This document shows positions 24,057 through 31,858 of a stretch of DNA of 64,000 nt, in pieces; within the stretch, counting starts at the first letter, position 1; the number at the start of each line of letters is the position of its first letter. Source of the stretch: JAIBJN01 sp963839745 (GTDB lineage: Bacteria; Actinomycetota; Thermoleophilia; Gaiellales; Gaiellaceae); assembly GCA_963839745.1 (NCBI GenBank), contig CAWIWC010000010.1:310001-374000 (forward strand). Direction: 5' to 3'. Below the pieces are notes generated by a model. It saw nothing but the letters and a program-made list of their open reading frames with translations. It made no database searches and was not told the DNA's origin. The translations under genes and the position numbers were made by a program.

Positions 24057-24938
24057 GTGATCAAGGGCACGCTGGCAGCCGCCGTGACCCCGTTCCGCGA
24101 CGGCGGCGCGACCCTCGACGAGGACGCGTTCGAGCCGCTCGTCGACTTCCTCGCAGGCGCCGGGCTGGACGGCATCCTGGCGATGGGCACGACGGGCGAG
24201 GGGATCCTCCTCTCACTCGCGGAGCGCACACGCGTCACCGATCTCTTCCTTGCCGCGTGCGACGGGAAGCTGGACGTCGCCGTCCACTGCGGTGCCCAGA
24301 CGACTGCTGACACGCTCGCGCTGGCCGAGCACGCCGCCGCCGAGGGAGCGGACGCCGTCGCCGTCATCGCCCCGCCGTACTTCCAGCTCGACGACGAGTC
24401 GCTGTTCACGCATCTGGCCGCGGCGGCGAGCGCCTGCGCGCCCACGCCGTTCTACGTCTACGAGTTCGCCAAGGTGAGCGGATACGCCGTCCCCGTGCGC
24501 GTCGTCGAGCGGCTGCGCGACGCTGCGCCAAACCTCGCCGGGATGAAGGTCTCCGACGCCCCGTTCGAGGCCGTCGAGCCGTACCTGATCGAGGGGCTCG
24601 ACATCTTCATCGGCGCGGAGAGCCTCATCGGCGCTGGGATGCGGCAAGGCGCCAGCGGCTCGGTCTCGGCGCTCGCGACGGCGTTTCCCGAGCTCGTCGC
24701 CGCCGCCGTCCGCGAGCCGAGCCCCGAGCGCAGCGCCCGTCTGGGCGAGCTTCGGGAGGGCCTGGAGGCCTTCCCACGTCACGCGGCCCTCAAGCGGATC
24801 CTGGCCCTGCGCGGGATTCCCGTGCGCGAGGACGTCCGTGCTCCGCTCCGCGGTCTCACGGACGAGGAGCGCGACCGGCTCGACACGCTCGTGCCGGACT
24901 GGCTCGGCCAGCCCAGCGGCGAGCGCGCCGTCCACTAG
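24057..24938 (+). CDS. Dihydrodipicolinate synthase/N-acetylneuraminate lyase family
   Basis: Class I aldolase of 293 residues in the DapA family. It has AVTPFRDGGA near the start, GTTGEGILLSLAER (pyruvate-binding), a YVYEFAKVSGYAVP segment and the Schiff-base lysine in LAGMKVSD. The Tyr of the catalytic triad is in the FYVYEF segment. Because DapA-family members include several keto-acid aldolases and no lysine-pathway gene is nearby, the exact substrate is not assigned. Starting at GTG 24057 fits the family N-terminus (IKGTLAAAVTPF). Confidence 0.85.
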   Translation: MIKGTLAAAVTPFRDGGATLDEDAFEPLVDFLAGAGLDGILAMGTTGEGILLSLAERTRVTDLFLAACDGKLDVAVHCGAQTTADTLALAEHAAAEGADAVAVIAPPYFQLDDESLFTHLAAAASACAPTPFYVYEFAKVSGYAVPVRVVERLRDAAPNLAGMKVSDAPFEAVEPYLIEGLDIFIGAESLIGAGMRQGASGSVSALATAFPELVAAAVREPSPERSARLGELREGLEAFPRHAALKRILALRGIPVREDVRAPLRGLTDEERDRLDTLVPDWLGQPSGERAVH

Positions 24939-25004
24939 CGCGATCCGACCTCCCCCGGGCCCCTGGCGCGGCGACCGCGACCACGACCGTGCCGTGAAAA
25001 AGGG

Positions 25005-25036
25005 ACGCCCGCCGGGGCCGCAGAGCCGGCGGGCGT
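25005..25036. terminator. 11-bp GC stem-loop after the DapA-family gene
   Basis: ACGCCCGCCGG (25005-25015) pairs with CCGGCGGGCGT (25026-25036). On the plus strand it lies 66 bases after the DapA-family stop. On the minus strand the stem is followed by CCCTTTTTC, so as an intrinsic terminator it is stronger for minus-strand transcripts, perhaps those reading through from the carboxyltransferase gene. A GGAACTT at 25074-25080 resembles an ECF -35, but no CGTC stands at the usual spacing. Confidence 0.55.
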
Positions 25037-25130
25037 GTCTGTCCCCCCATGGGAAGGAGTCCGTCGGAGGGCCGGAACTTGCGCCCCATGTGCAGATTCG
25101 TGCCCTTCCGGGTAGGTGACAGGGGTAGCA

Positions 25131-26237
25131 ATGCGGACAGTTGCGGCGGAGATGAAGGCTGGGCGCGACCTGGAGATCCTCTACGCGCGCCACAAGAGGG
25201 ACGTCTACCGCTTCGTCCTGCGCGACGTGCGGGACCCCGACGAGGCCGAGGACATCACCCAGACGGCCTTCCTCGATGCCTTTCGAGCGCTCCGCCGCGG
25301 GGACGAGCCCGAGCGGCCCCAGGCCTGGCTCCTGACCATCGCCCAGAATGCCGCGCGCCGGCGGTATCGCACCCGTGCGGGGCGTCCCCCGGAGGTCGAG
25401 CTCGATGCGGAGTTCCTCGCCGCTCCCGACCGGGACGGCCCGTCGGCCGACGACATCCGAGTTGCCCTCGAGCGCCTTCGGCCCGCCCAGCGCGAGGCGC
25501 TCGTCCTCCGCGAGATCGGAGGCCGTTCGTATGTCGAGATCGCAGCTGCGATGGACATGTCCGTCCCGGCGGTCGAGACGCTTCTCTTCCGTGCGCGCCG
25601 CGCGCTCAGGATCGAGCTCGACCACGAGGCGCCGCGCACGAGGAGCCGTCTGCTCGGCGGCCTCCTCACGTGGCCGGTCGGCTGGGACGGCTACGCGTCG
25701 ATCCTCGGCTGGCTCTCGGGGCGTGGTGCGTCTGTCAAGGTCGCGGGGGCGGTGTCCGCCGCCGTGATCGCAACAGGGGTGGGGGTCCAGCAGGGCCTCG
25801 TGCCCCGAGGCGACTCCGACCCAGACGCGTCGGCGGCGGCGGCCGCACCGGCCCCGGGCCCTGAAACCGGCGCAACGGGCAGCGGGCCTACACTGCCGGC
25901 CCGTCCCGATGCGACGCCGGCCTCGGCCGATCGCCAGGCGACCAGGCGTCCACGCAAGAAGGCGCAATCCGGGTCGACCGGGCCGCTCGCGAAGACCACC
26001 ACCGAGGTCGTGACCGGCCTGACGGAGCTCACGACCACCACCGCGCAGCGCGAGGTCGACGCCGCCGTCAGGACGTTGCAGGCGGCGCCCGAGCGGGCGA
26101 CGCCCTACATCCGGAAGATCCCGAAGGTCGTCTCGGGGATCGGGGCGTTGAGCGCTGCCGAGATCCCGAGCGCGATCACCTTGCGGGTGTCGACGGGGTC
26201 GACGATCCCGTCGTCCCAGAGACGCGCGGTCGAGTAG
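25131..26237 (+). CDS. ECF-type sigma factor with C-terminal membrane extension
   Basis: About 368 residues from ATG 25131, which has AGGGG at 25121-25125; a GTG at 25116 is also possible. Sigma region 2 lies at ~10-80 (LYARHKRDVYRFVLRDVRDPDEAEDITQ, AWLLTIAQNAARRR) and region 4 at ~105-160 (LRPAQREALVLREIGGRSYVEIA, split as two helices). After region 4 comes a tail not found in ordinary ECFs: a hydrophobic helix near 200-220, then ~130 residues rich in Pro, Ala, Thr and Ser. This would tether the sigma factor to the membrane or place a sensor outside. No anti-sigma gene is adjacent. The last ~44 codons overlap the convergent carboxyltransferase gene, so the true end may be earlier. Confidence 0.8.
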   Translation: MRTVAAEMKAGRDLEILYARHKRDVYRFVLRDVRDPDEAEDITQTAFLDAFRALRRGDEPERPQAWLLTIAQNAARRRYRTRAGRPPEVELDAEFLAAPDRDGPSADDIRVALERLRPAQREALVLREIGGRSYVEIAAAMDMSVPAVETLLFRARRALRIELDHEAPRTRSRLLGGLLTWPVGWDGYASILGWLSGRGASVKVAGAVSAAVIATGVGVQQGLVPRGDSDPDASAAAAAPAPGPETGATGSGPTLPARPDATPASADRQATRRPRKKAQSGSTGPLAKTTTEVVTGLTELTTTTAQREVDAAVRTLQAAPERATPYIRKIPKVVSGIGALSAAEIPSAITLRVSTGSTIPSSQRRAVE

Positions 26238-27667
26238 TACGGGTTCCCCTCGCGCTCGTACTTCGCGCGGATCTCGTCCGGGTCGGCGCGCCCGACGCTC
26301 GAGAGGACGTTCGCGGCCTGCTCGCCGCCCATCACCGAGATGCGGGCGTTCGGCCACATCCAGAGCTGGCGCGGCGCGTACGCGCGCCCGCACATCCCGT
26401 AGTTGCCGGCGCCGAACGAGCCGCCGACGATGACGGTGAACTTCGGCACCTGCGCGCAGGCGACAGCGGTCACGAGCTTGGCGCCGTCCTTGGCGATCCC
26501 GCCGGCCTCGTACTCCTTGCCGACCATGAAGCCGGTGATGTTCTGGAGGAAGAGGAGCGGAACGCGTCGCTTGCAGGCGAGCTCGACGAAGTGGGCGCCC
26601 TTGAGGGCCGACTCGGAGAAGAGCACGCCGTTGTTCGCCAGGATCGCGACGGGGTAGCCCTCGATGCGGGCGAAGCCGCAGACGAGCGTCTCCCCGTACA
26701 GCGGCTTGAACTCGTGCAGGCGGCTGCCGTCGACGAGGCGCGCGATCAGCTCGCGGACGTCGTATCCCTTCGCGTAGTCCGTCGGGACGATCCCGTAGAG
26801 CTCCTCGGCGTCGTACAGCGGCTCCTCCGGCGGGAGCACGTCCCACGGCGGGTCGGGCTTGCGGCGATGGAGGTTGCGCACGATCTGGCGCGCAAGCGCG
26901 AGGGCGTGCTCGTCGCTCACGGCGTAGTGGTCGGTGACGCCTGAGACGCGCGAGTGGACGTCGGCGCCTCCGAGCTCCTCGGCGCTCACCTCCTCGCCCG
27001 TGGCCGCCTTCACGAGCGGAGGCCCGCCGAGGAAGATCGTCCCTGTCCCGCGAACGATGACCGTCTCGTCGCTCATCGCCGGCACGTAGGCGCCGCCCGC
27101 CGTGCACGAGCCCATGACGACGGCGATCTGCGGGATCCCCAGCGCCGACATGTTCGCCTGGTTGAAGAAGATGCGGCCGAAGTGCTCGCGGTCGGGGAAG
27201 ACCTCGTCCTGCATGGGCAGAAAGGCGCCGCCGGAGTCGACCAGGTAGAGGCACGGCAGGTGGTTCTGCTGGGCCACCTCCTGGGCGCGGAGATGCTTCT
27301 TGACCGTCAGCGGGTAGTACGTGCCGCCTTTCACGGTCGCGTCGTTGGCGACGATGACGCACTCGGTGCCCTCGACGACGCCGATGCCCGCGATCATCCC
27401 GGCGCCGGGAGCGTCGCCGTCGTAGACCTCCCAGGCAGCGAGGGCGTTGAGCTCGAGGAAGGCCGACCCCGGGTCGAGGAGCCGCTCGACGCGCTCGCGG
27501 GCGAGGAGCTTCCCGCGCGCGACATGGCGCTCGACGCTTTCCGGCGAGCGCTCCGTGGCCACCTGCGCCGTCCGCCGGCGCAGTTCGTCCACGAGCGCGG
27601 CCATGCGCTCGCGGTTGGCCGCATACTCCTCGGCCGCCCGATCCGCCCGAGAGTCGAGAACGGCCAC
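26105..27667 (-). CDS. Acyl-CoA carboxylase beta chain (carboxyltransferase)
   Basis: Carboxyltransferase of 520 residues that moves the carboxyl group from biotin to an acyl-CoA. Both crotonase-like lobes are complete: PCLYLVDSGGAFLPMQDEVFPD, MGSCTAGGAYVPAMSDE and IFLGGPPLVKAATGEE in the N-lobe; LFLQNITGFMVGKEYE, GGSFGAGNYGMCGRAY and MGGEQAANVL in the C-lobe. The QNITGFMVG and the YAPR/GR motifs match methylcrotonyl-CoA carboxylase beta best, supporting leucine degradation. The GTG start (27667) shares one base with the stop of the 47-residue gene upstream. Confidence 0.93.
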   Translation of the reverse strand: MAVLDSRADRAAEEYAANRERMAALVDELRRRTAQVATERSPESVERHVARGKLLARERVERLLDPGSAFLELNALAAWEVYDGDAPGAGMIAGIGVVEGTECVIVANDATVKGGTYYPLTVKKHLRAQEVAQQNHLPCLYLVDSGGAFLPMQDEVFPDREHFGRIFFNQANMSALGIPQIAVVMGSCTAGGAYVPAMSDETVIVRGTGTIFLGGPPLVKAATGEEVSAEELGGADVHSRVSGVTDHYAVSDEHALALARQIVRNLHRRKPDPPWDVLPPEEPLYDAEELYGIVPTDYAKGYDVRELIARLVDGSRLHEFKPLYGETLVCGFARIEGYPVAILANNGVLFSESALKGAHFVELACKRRVPLLFLQNITGFMVGKEYEAGGIAKDGAKLVTAVACAQVPKFTVIVGGSFGAGNYGMCGRAYAPRQLWMWPNARISVMGGEQAANVLSSVGRADPDEIRAKYEREGNPYYSTARLWDDGIVDPVDTRKVIALGISAALNAPIPETTFGIFRM

Positions 27668-27810
27668 TAGGCGGGCTGCGGCAGCTTGGCGATGACTGCC
27701 TTCACCGCCCGGAGGACGTCAGCCTCTTCGTGCCCGAAGTCCTCGAGGTAGGCGTTCAGCGCCGCCCGGACGAGGCGAAGCTCGTCGTCGGTGAGCTCGA
27801 TCGTGTGCAT
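27667..27810 (-). CDS. Small acidic helical protein, 47 aa, upstream of carboxyltransferase
   Basis: ATG 27810 to a TAG whose last base overlaps the carboxyltransferase GTG. The product is compact, acidic and helical (IELTDDELRLVRAAL, then EADVLRAVKAVIAKL). Actinobacterial acyl-CoA carboxylases often carry a small epsilon subunit encoded next to the beta gene; this ORF has that position and size but I see no sequence signature, so the role is a hypothesis. The overlap supports translational coupling. Confidence 0.55.
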   Translation of the reverse strand: MHTIELTDDELRLVRAALNAYLEDFGHEEADVLRAVKAVIAKLPQPA

Positions 27811-27894
27811 GGTCCGTAGCCTACGCCCTACCCGGGATACCAGGCCGGTCCAGACTGGTAATCGGGTTTCCCGAGCGCTACCTTGTGGACTGAA

Positions 27895-28818
27895 ATGCGG
27901 CTGTCGGGGAAGGGGACTGTTTTAGCGCTGCTTGCGTGCGCTCTCGTTCTCCTGCTCGCGACCGGGGCGGCCGCGAAGCGCATCGTCGGGTCGGGCGGCA
28001 CGAACATCATCAACGGCACCGTGGTGCGCGACGACATCTTCGCGCGCGGAGGGAACGACGTGGTCTGGGCCCGCGGCGGCAACGACTTCGTCTACGGGCA
28101 GCGGGGGGCGGACATCCTCCAGGGCGACGTCGGCAACGACTCGCTTTACGGTCACGCGCTCGAGGACACCCTCGACGGCGGGCCCGGCGGGGACAAGCTC
28201 TTCGGAGGCTGGGGCCCTGACGTGATCGACGCCGGCGCTGGGAACGACGTCATCGACGTGCACGAGAACGACGGGCAGGTCGACAGTGTCGACTGCGGGC
28301 CCGGGCGGGACCGGGCGATCATCAGCCGCAAGGATCAGGTGTTCGGGTGCGAGACCGTGCGCCGCGTCAACATCCGCGGGCGCATCCCGACCGGTGAGGT
28401 CGTGAAGTTGACTTCTGGTGTCGATGTCTGGAACGGGGACATCGCCAACAACGATCGCCACCTTGTCATCGGACTAGCGGATGACGATGTGCTCGACGCC
28501 ACCGCAGGCAGCGATGTGGTCTGGGGCAACGAGGGCAACGACATCTTGGTCGGGGGGAACGGCCGCGACTGGCTCATCGGCGGCACCGAAAACGATGTGC
28601 TGCAGGGCGACGAGGGCAACGACCGGCTCTGGGGCGGCTGGGGACGCGACCAGCTCTTCGGCGGAGACGACGACGACGAGCTGATCTCGATCGACATGGA
28701 CGCCAACGTCGACCAGATCACCTGCGGAGCCGGCTTCGATCGAGTCGTCAAGCGTGCGAGCGACCAGATCATGGACCCGGTGGATTGCGAGCGGGTCATC
28801 GTCGTCCGCCTGCGTTAA
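27895..28818 (+). CDS. Secreted RTX-repeat calcium-binding protein A
   Basis: Protein of 307 residues. The signal peptide covers about residues 1-26 (GTVLALLACALVLLLATGAAA). The mature part has degenerate hemolysin-type nonapeptides (GGNDVVWARGGNDFVYG, NEGNDILVGG, GGWGRDQLFGGDDDDE) in two blocks separated by a linker near 150-185 with Cys pairs. Each block would form a calcium-dependent parallel beta roll. There is no T1SS tail; export is via Sec. A TACCTT lies ten bases before the ATG. The next gene is a paralogue. Confidence 0.75.
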   Translation: MRLSGKGTVLALLACALVLLLATGAAAKRIVGSGGTNIINGTVVRDDIFARGGNDVVWARGGNDFVYGQRGADILQGDVGNDSLYGHALEDTLDGGPGGDKLFGGWGPDVIDAGAGNDVIDVHENDGQVDSVDCGPGRDRAIISRKDQVFGCETVRRVNIRGRIPTGEVVKLTSGVDVWNGDIANNDRHLVIGLADDDVLDATAGSDVVWGNEGNDILVGGNGRDWLIGGTENDVLQGDEGNDRLWGGWGRDQLFGGDDDDELISIDMDANVDQITCGAGFDRVVKRASDQIMDPVDCERVIVVRLR

Positions 28819-28921
28819 TCCCTCAAGAAACGCTTACGGCCCGCTAACAGGACGGCCATTCCTTCCGAACAGCGCGGTGGTTCAGTTTGCTGCGCAGGCA
28901 CCACTCGGAAAGGAACCACCT

Positions 28922-29818
28922 GTGAAGCGCACACTCCTGTTCGTCTCGGCGACGGCACTTCTCGTGCTGGCTGCCGCCCCGGCGGCCTCGGCGAAGGTGA
29001 TCGTGGGCACGCCTGGTGACGACACGCTGGCCGGTACGGCCAAGCGCGACTTCATCTACGGTCGCGCCGGCAGCGACGCCATGGCCGGAAACGACGGCTC
29101 GGACTTCCTCTTCGGCCAGCGCGGCGACGACACCGCAAGCGGTGACGACGGACGCGACTTCCTCTGGGGAGGCCCGGGCAACGACACGCTCCAGGGCGGG
29201 GACGGGCCCGACTTGCTCCAGGCGGGCTGGGGGGCCGACACGCTCGAGGGCGGTCCTGGCGACGACATCCTGAGGGCCGGCGAGAACGACAACCGGCCCG
29301 ACGTCCTCGACTGCGGCGGCGGCCGCGACACGGCCCTGATCCGCGTCGGGGACGTGGCGGTCGACTGCGAGCGCGTGCGTACGGCGCCCGCACGCCGTTC
29401 GCGCGTCCACTTCCAGCGGGGGACGCCCGGCGACGACACGCTCACCGGCACGGCCGGGCGCGACTTCATCCTCGCGCGGGCCGGCAACGACACGGTGTCG
29501 GGGCTCGGCGCGACCGACTTCCTCTTCGGTCAGATGGGCAACGACACGCTCAACGGCGACGACGGCGCCGACCGGGCCTGGGGCGGCCCCGGCGACGACA
29601 GCGTCAACGGCGGCGCCGGCTTCGACTGGCTCTGGGCAGGCTGGGGCGCCGACACCCTCTCGGGCGGCGAGGGGAACGACCGCCTGTTCGCGGCGGCCGA
29701 CGACAACGCCGCCGACACGCTCAACTGCGGCGAGCACGCCGACGATCGCGATCGCGCCATCCTGAGGCCAGGCGACACGGCGGTGGATTGCGAATTCGTC
29801 CGGACTCTCGCGAACTAG
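28922..29818 (+). CDS. Secreted RTX-repeat calcium-binding protein B
   Basis: Protein of 298 residues starting at GTG 28922 with AAAGGA seven bases upstream, which also differs from the leaderless genes nearby. The signal peptide ends around ASAK (residues 1-24). The mature protein has two repeat blocks: GTPGDDTLAGTAKRDFIYG... and again TPGDDTLTGTAGRDFIL..., each with ~6 GGxGxDxLx units and closing with a Cys-bearing DCE-V-RT motif. The architecture is parallel to protein A, so the pair arose by duplication. A GC-rich stem-loop after the stop is a probable terminator. Confidence 0.8.
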   Translation: MKRTLLFVSATALLVLAAAPAASAKVIVGTPGDDTLAGTAKRDFIYGRAGSDAMAGNDGSDFLFGQRGDDTASGDDGRDFLWGGPGNDTLQGGDGPDLLQAGWGADTLEGGPGDDILRAGENDNRPDVLDCGGGRDTALIRVGDVAVDCERVRTAPARRSRVHFQRGTPGDDTLTGTAGRDFILARAGNDTVSGLGATDFLFGQMGNDTLNGDDGADRAWGGPGDDSVNGGAGFDWLWAGWGADTLSGGEGNDRLFAAADDNAADTLNCGEHADDRDRAILRPGDTAVDCEFVRTLAN

Positions 29819-29841
29819 CGAGAGACGTGCACTGACCGGAA

Positions 29842-29870
29842 GCGGGGCCCTGATGCCTGACGGGCCCCGC
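29842..29870 (+). terminator. GC-rich stem-loop after RTX protein B
   Basis: GCGGGGCCC (29842-29850) pairs with GGGCCCCGC (29862-29870) across an 11-base loop, 24 bases after the stop. No T-tract is present. It separates the RTX pair from the convergent trp operon. Confidence 0.55.
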
Positions 29871-30005
29871 TCCGGCCAGCCCGGCACACACTCGGCACCC
29901 TCCGGTCACCATGGGTGCGCTTTTCGGCGTTAGCGTCCAAAGCGGGTGGTGGCTCGGGGTGGCCCCTCGGACAGGGCGGAGCCGGGCCCGTCTGGAACGG
30001 CCTTG

Positions 30006-30731
30006 TCAGGCGGCCGGGGCGGCGACGGAGTCGAGCGCGCTGCGCAGGGACGCGACGAAGTCGCGGAGGCCTTCGGGCCCCGACTCGTCGGCGACCTGGA
30101 TCGGGCGGCTTCCGACGACGATGCCGTCGGCGAGCGTTGCCACGTCGGCGGCCTGCTCCGCGGTGGAGATGCCGAAGCCCGCGAGGAGCTCCCGGTCGGT
30201 CAGCGCCCTCGCCCGCTGCACGAGGCCTGCGAGCTGCGAGGACACGGCGTCCCGCGTTCCCGTCGTGCCGGTCAGGGACACGAGGTACAGCCAGCCGTCG
30301 GTGCGCTCAGCGGCGCTCCGGATCCGCTCGTCGGTCGACGTGGGGGCGACGAGCTGCACGCGCGGGATCTCGGGCGCGGCCTCGAGCGGGAGGTCGGCGA
30401 CGATCAGGCTCGTCGCGCCGGCCAACCGGGCGTCCTCCCAGAAGAGCTCGTAGCCGTAGGCCTCGAGGATCGAGGCGTACGTCATCGGGACGATGGGGAT
30501 GTGGGGGCCGATGCGGCGGCGCGTCTCGGCGAGGCACTCGAGGCACTCGCGCGTGCGCATCCCGCGCGCGAGCGCGCGCTCGCCGGCCTGGCGGATCACC
30601 GGCCCGTCGGCGAGCGGGTCGGAGAACGGGAAGCCGATCTCGATCAGGTCGGCGCCGCCCGCGACCGCGGCCTCGACGAGCTCCGGCGTCTCGGGGAACG
30701 CCATCAGGTAGACGCAGAGCTTCTTGCTCAC
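30006..30731 (-). CDS. trpA: Tryptophan synthase alpha chain
   Basis: TIM barrel of 241 residues that cleaves indoleglycerol phosphate to indole. The catalytic Glu31 and Asp42 sit in IEIGFPFSDPLADGPVIR, the family signature. LVSLTGTTG and GFGIST supply the phosphate-binding loops. It is shorter than the E. coli protein (268) because the N-terminal helix is reduced. The GTG start overlaps the trpB stop by four bases (GTGA), and it is the last gene of the operon. Confidence 0.95.
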   Translation of the reverse strand: MSKKLCVYLMAFPETPELVEAAVAGGADLIEIGFPFSDPLADGPVIRQAGERALARGMRTRECLECLAETRRRIGPHIPIVPMTYASILEAYGYELFWEDARLAGATSLIVADLPLEAAPEIPRVQLVAPTSTDERIRSAAERTDGWLYLVSLTGTTGTRDAVSSQLAGLVQRARALTDRELLAGFGISTAEQAADVATLADGIVVGSRPIQVADESGPEGLRDFVASLRSALDSVAAPAA

Positions 30732-31858
30732 GCGTCGTGTCCGAGGACGACCGCGAGGTCCTTGTCGCCGCGCCCCGAGAGGCAGACGACAACGAGCTCG
30801 GCGTCCAGCTCGAGCGCCCTCGCGAGCGCGTGGGACGGCTCGAGCGCGGGGATGATGCCCTCGCGCTCGGCCAGGAGGTGGAGCGCGGCGAGCGCCTCCT
30901 CGTCGGTCGCCGGGAGGTACTCCGCCCGTCCTGTGTCGCGGAGAAACGCATGCTCGGGGCCGACGCCCGGGTAGTCCAGGCCGGCCGAGATGGAATGGGC
31001 GTCAGCGATCTGGCCGTCGTCGTCGGCCAGGATCGATGAGCGTGCCCCGTGGAGGACGCCCGGCCGGCCCGTTCCCAGGCTGGCCGCGCCGGCCGCCTCG
31101 ACGCCGACCAGACGAACGTCCTCGTCCGCGATGAAGCCGGCGAACATCCCGATCGCGTTCGAGCCGCCTCCGACACAGGCGACGACCGCGTCCGGGAGCC
31201 GCCCCTCGGCCTCGAGGACCTGCTCGCGGGTCTCTCGCCCAATGACCGACTGCAGCTCGCGCACGAGCTCGGGGTACGGGTGCGGCCCGACGCAGGAGCC
31301 GATCAGATAGTGCGTCGTCTCGACGTTTGTGATCCAGTCGCGAATCGCTTCGCTCGTCGCCTCTTTGAGCGTGCGCGTACCGAACTCGACGGCGCGCACC
31401 TCGGCGCCCAGCAGGCCCATGCGCTCGACGTTGGGCTTCTGGCGCTCCATGTCCTCGGCGCCCATGTAGACCACGCATTCCAGGCCGAACCGGGCACAGA
31501 CGGTCGCCGAAGCCACGCCGTGCTGGCCCGCGCCGGTCTCGGCGACGATGCGCTGCTTGCCGAGCCGGCGGGCGATGAGCGCCTGCCCGACGGCGTTGTT
31601 GATCTTGTGCGCGCCGGTGTGGCAGAGGTCCTCGCGCTTGAGGTAGACGCGCTGCTCGCCGGGGAGCCGCTCGGCGAGGTAGAGCGGCGTCGGCCGGCCG
31701 ACGTAGGTGGACTGCAGCGCCTCCAGCTCGGCGCGGAAGCCGGCGTCCTCCTTGATCTCCGCCCAGCCGCGCTCCAGCTCCTCGAGCGCCGGCATGAGCG
31801 TCTCGGGGACGTACTGGCCGCCGTAGTCGCCGAACGTGCCGCGCAGGATCACGCTCAC
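30728..31858 (-). CDS. trpB: Tryptophan synthase beta chain
   Basis: PLP enzyme of 376 residues that joins indole and serine. The Schiff-base lysine is Lys85 in HTGAHKINNAVGQ, and the phosphate loop is GGGSNAIGMFAGF. LKREDLCHTGAH and AETGAGQHGVA are standard. Starting at GTG 31858 removes a ~35-residue upstream read-through that is antisense and out of family. It overlaps trpCF by four bases and trpA by four bases, so the synthase subunits are made together. Confidence 0.96.
   Translation of the reverse strand: MSVILRGTFGDYGGQYVPETLMPALEELERGWAEIKEDAGFRAELEALQSTYVGRPTPLYLAERLPGEQRVYLKREDLCHTGAHKINNAVGQALIARRLGKQRIVAETGAGQHGVASATVCARFGLECVVYMGAEDMERQKPNVERMGLLGAEVRAVEFGTRTLKEATSEAIRDWITNVETTHYLIGSCVGPHPYPELVRELQSVIGRETREQVLEAEGRLPDAVVACVGGGSNAIGMFAGFIADEDVRLVGVEAAGAASLGTGRPGVLHGARSSILADDDGQIADAHSISAGLDYPGVGPEHAFLRDTGRAEYLPATDEEALAALHLLAEREGIIPALEPSHALARALELDAELVVVCLSGRGDKDLAVVLGHDA

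Noticed and set aside
25074..25101. An ECF-dependent autoregulated promoter (GGAACTT ... CGT)
   Set aside because: The -10 CGT is 20 bases from GGAAC rather than the usual 15-17, so it is too weak to call.
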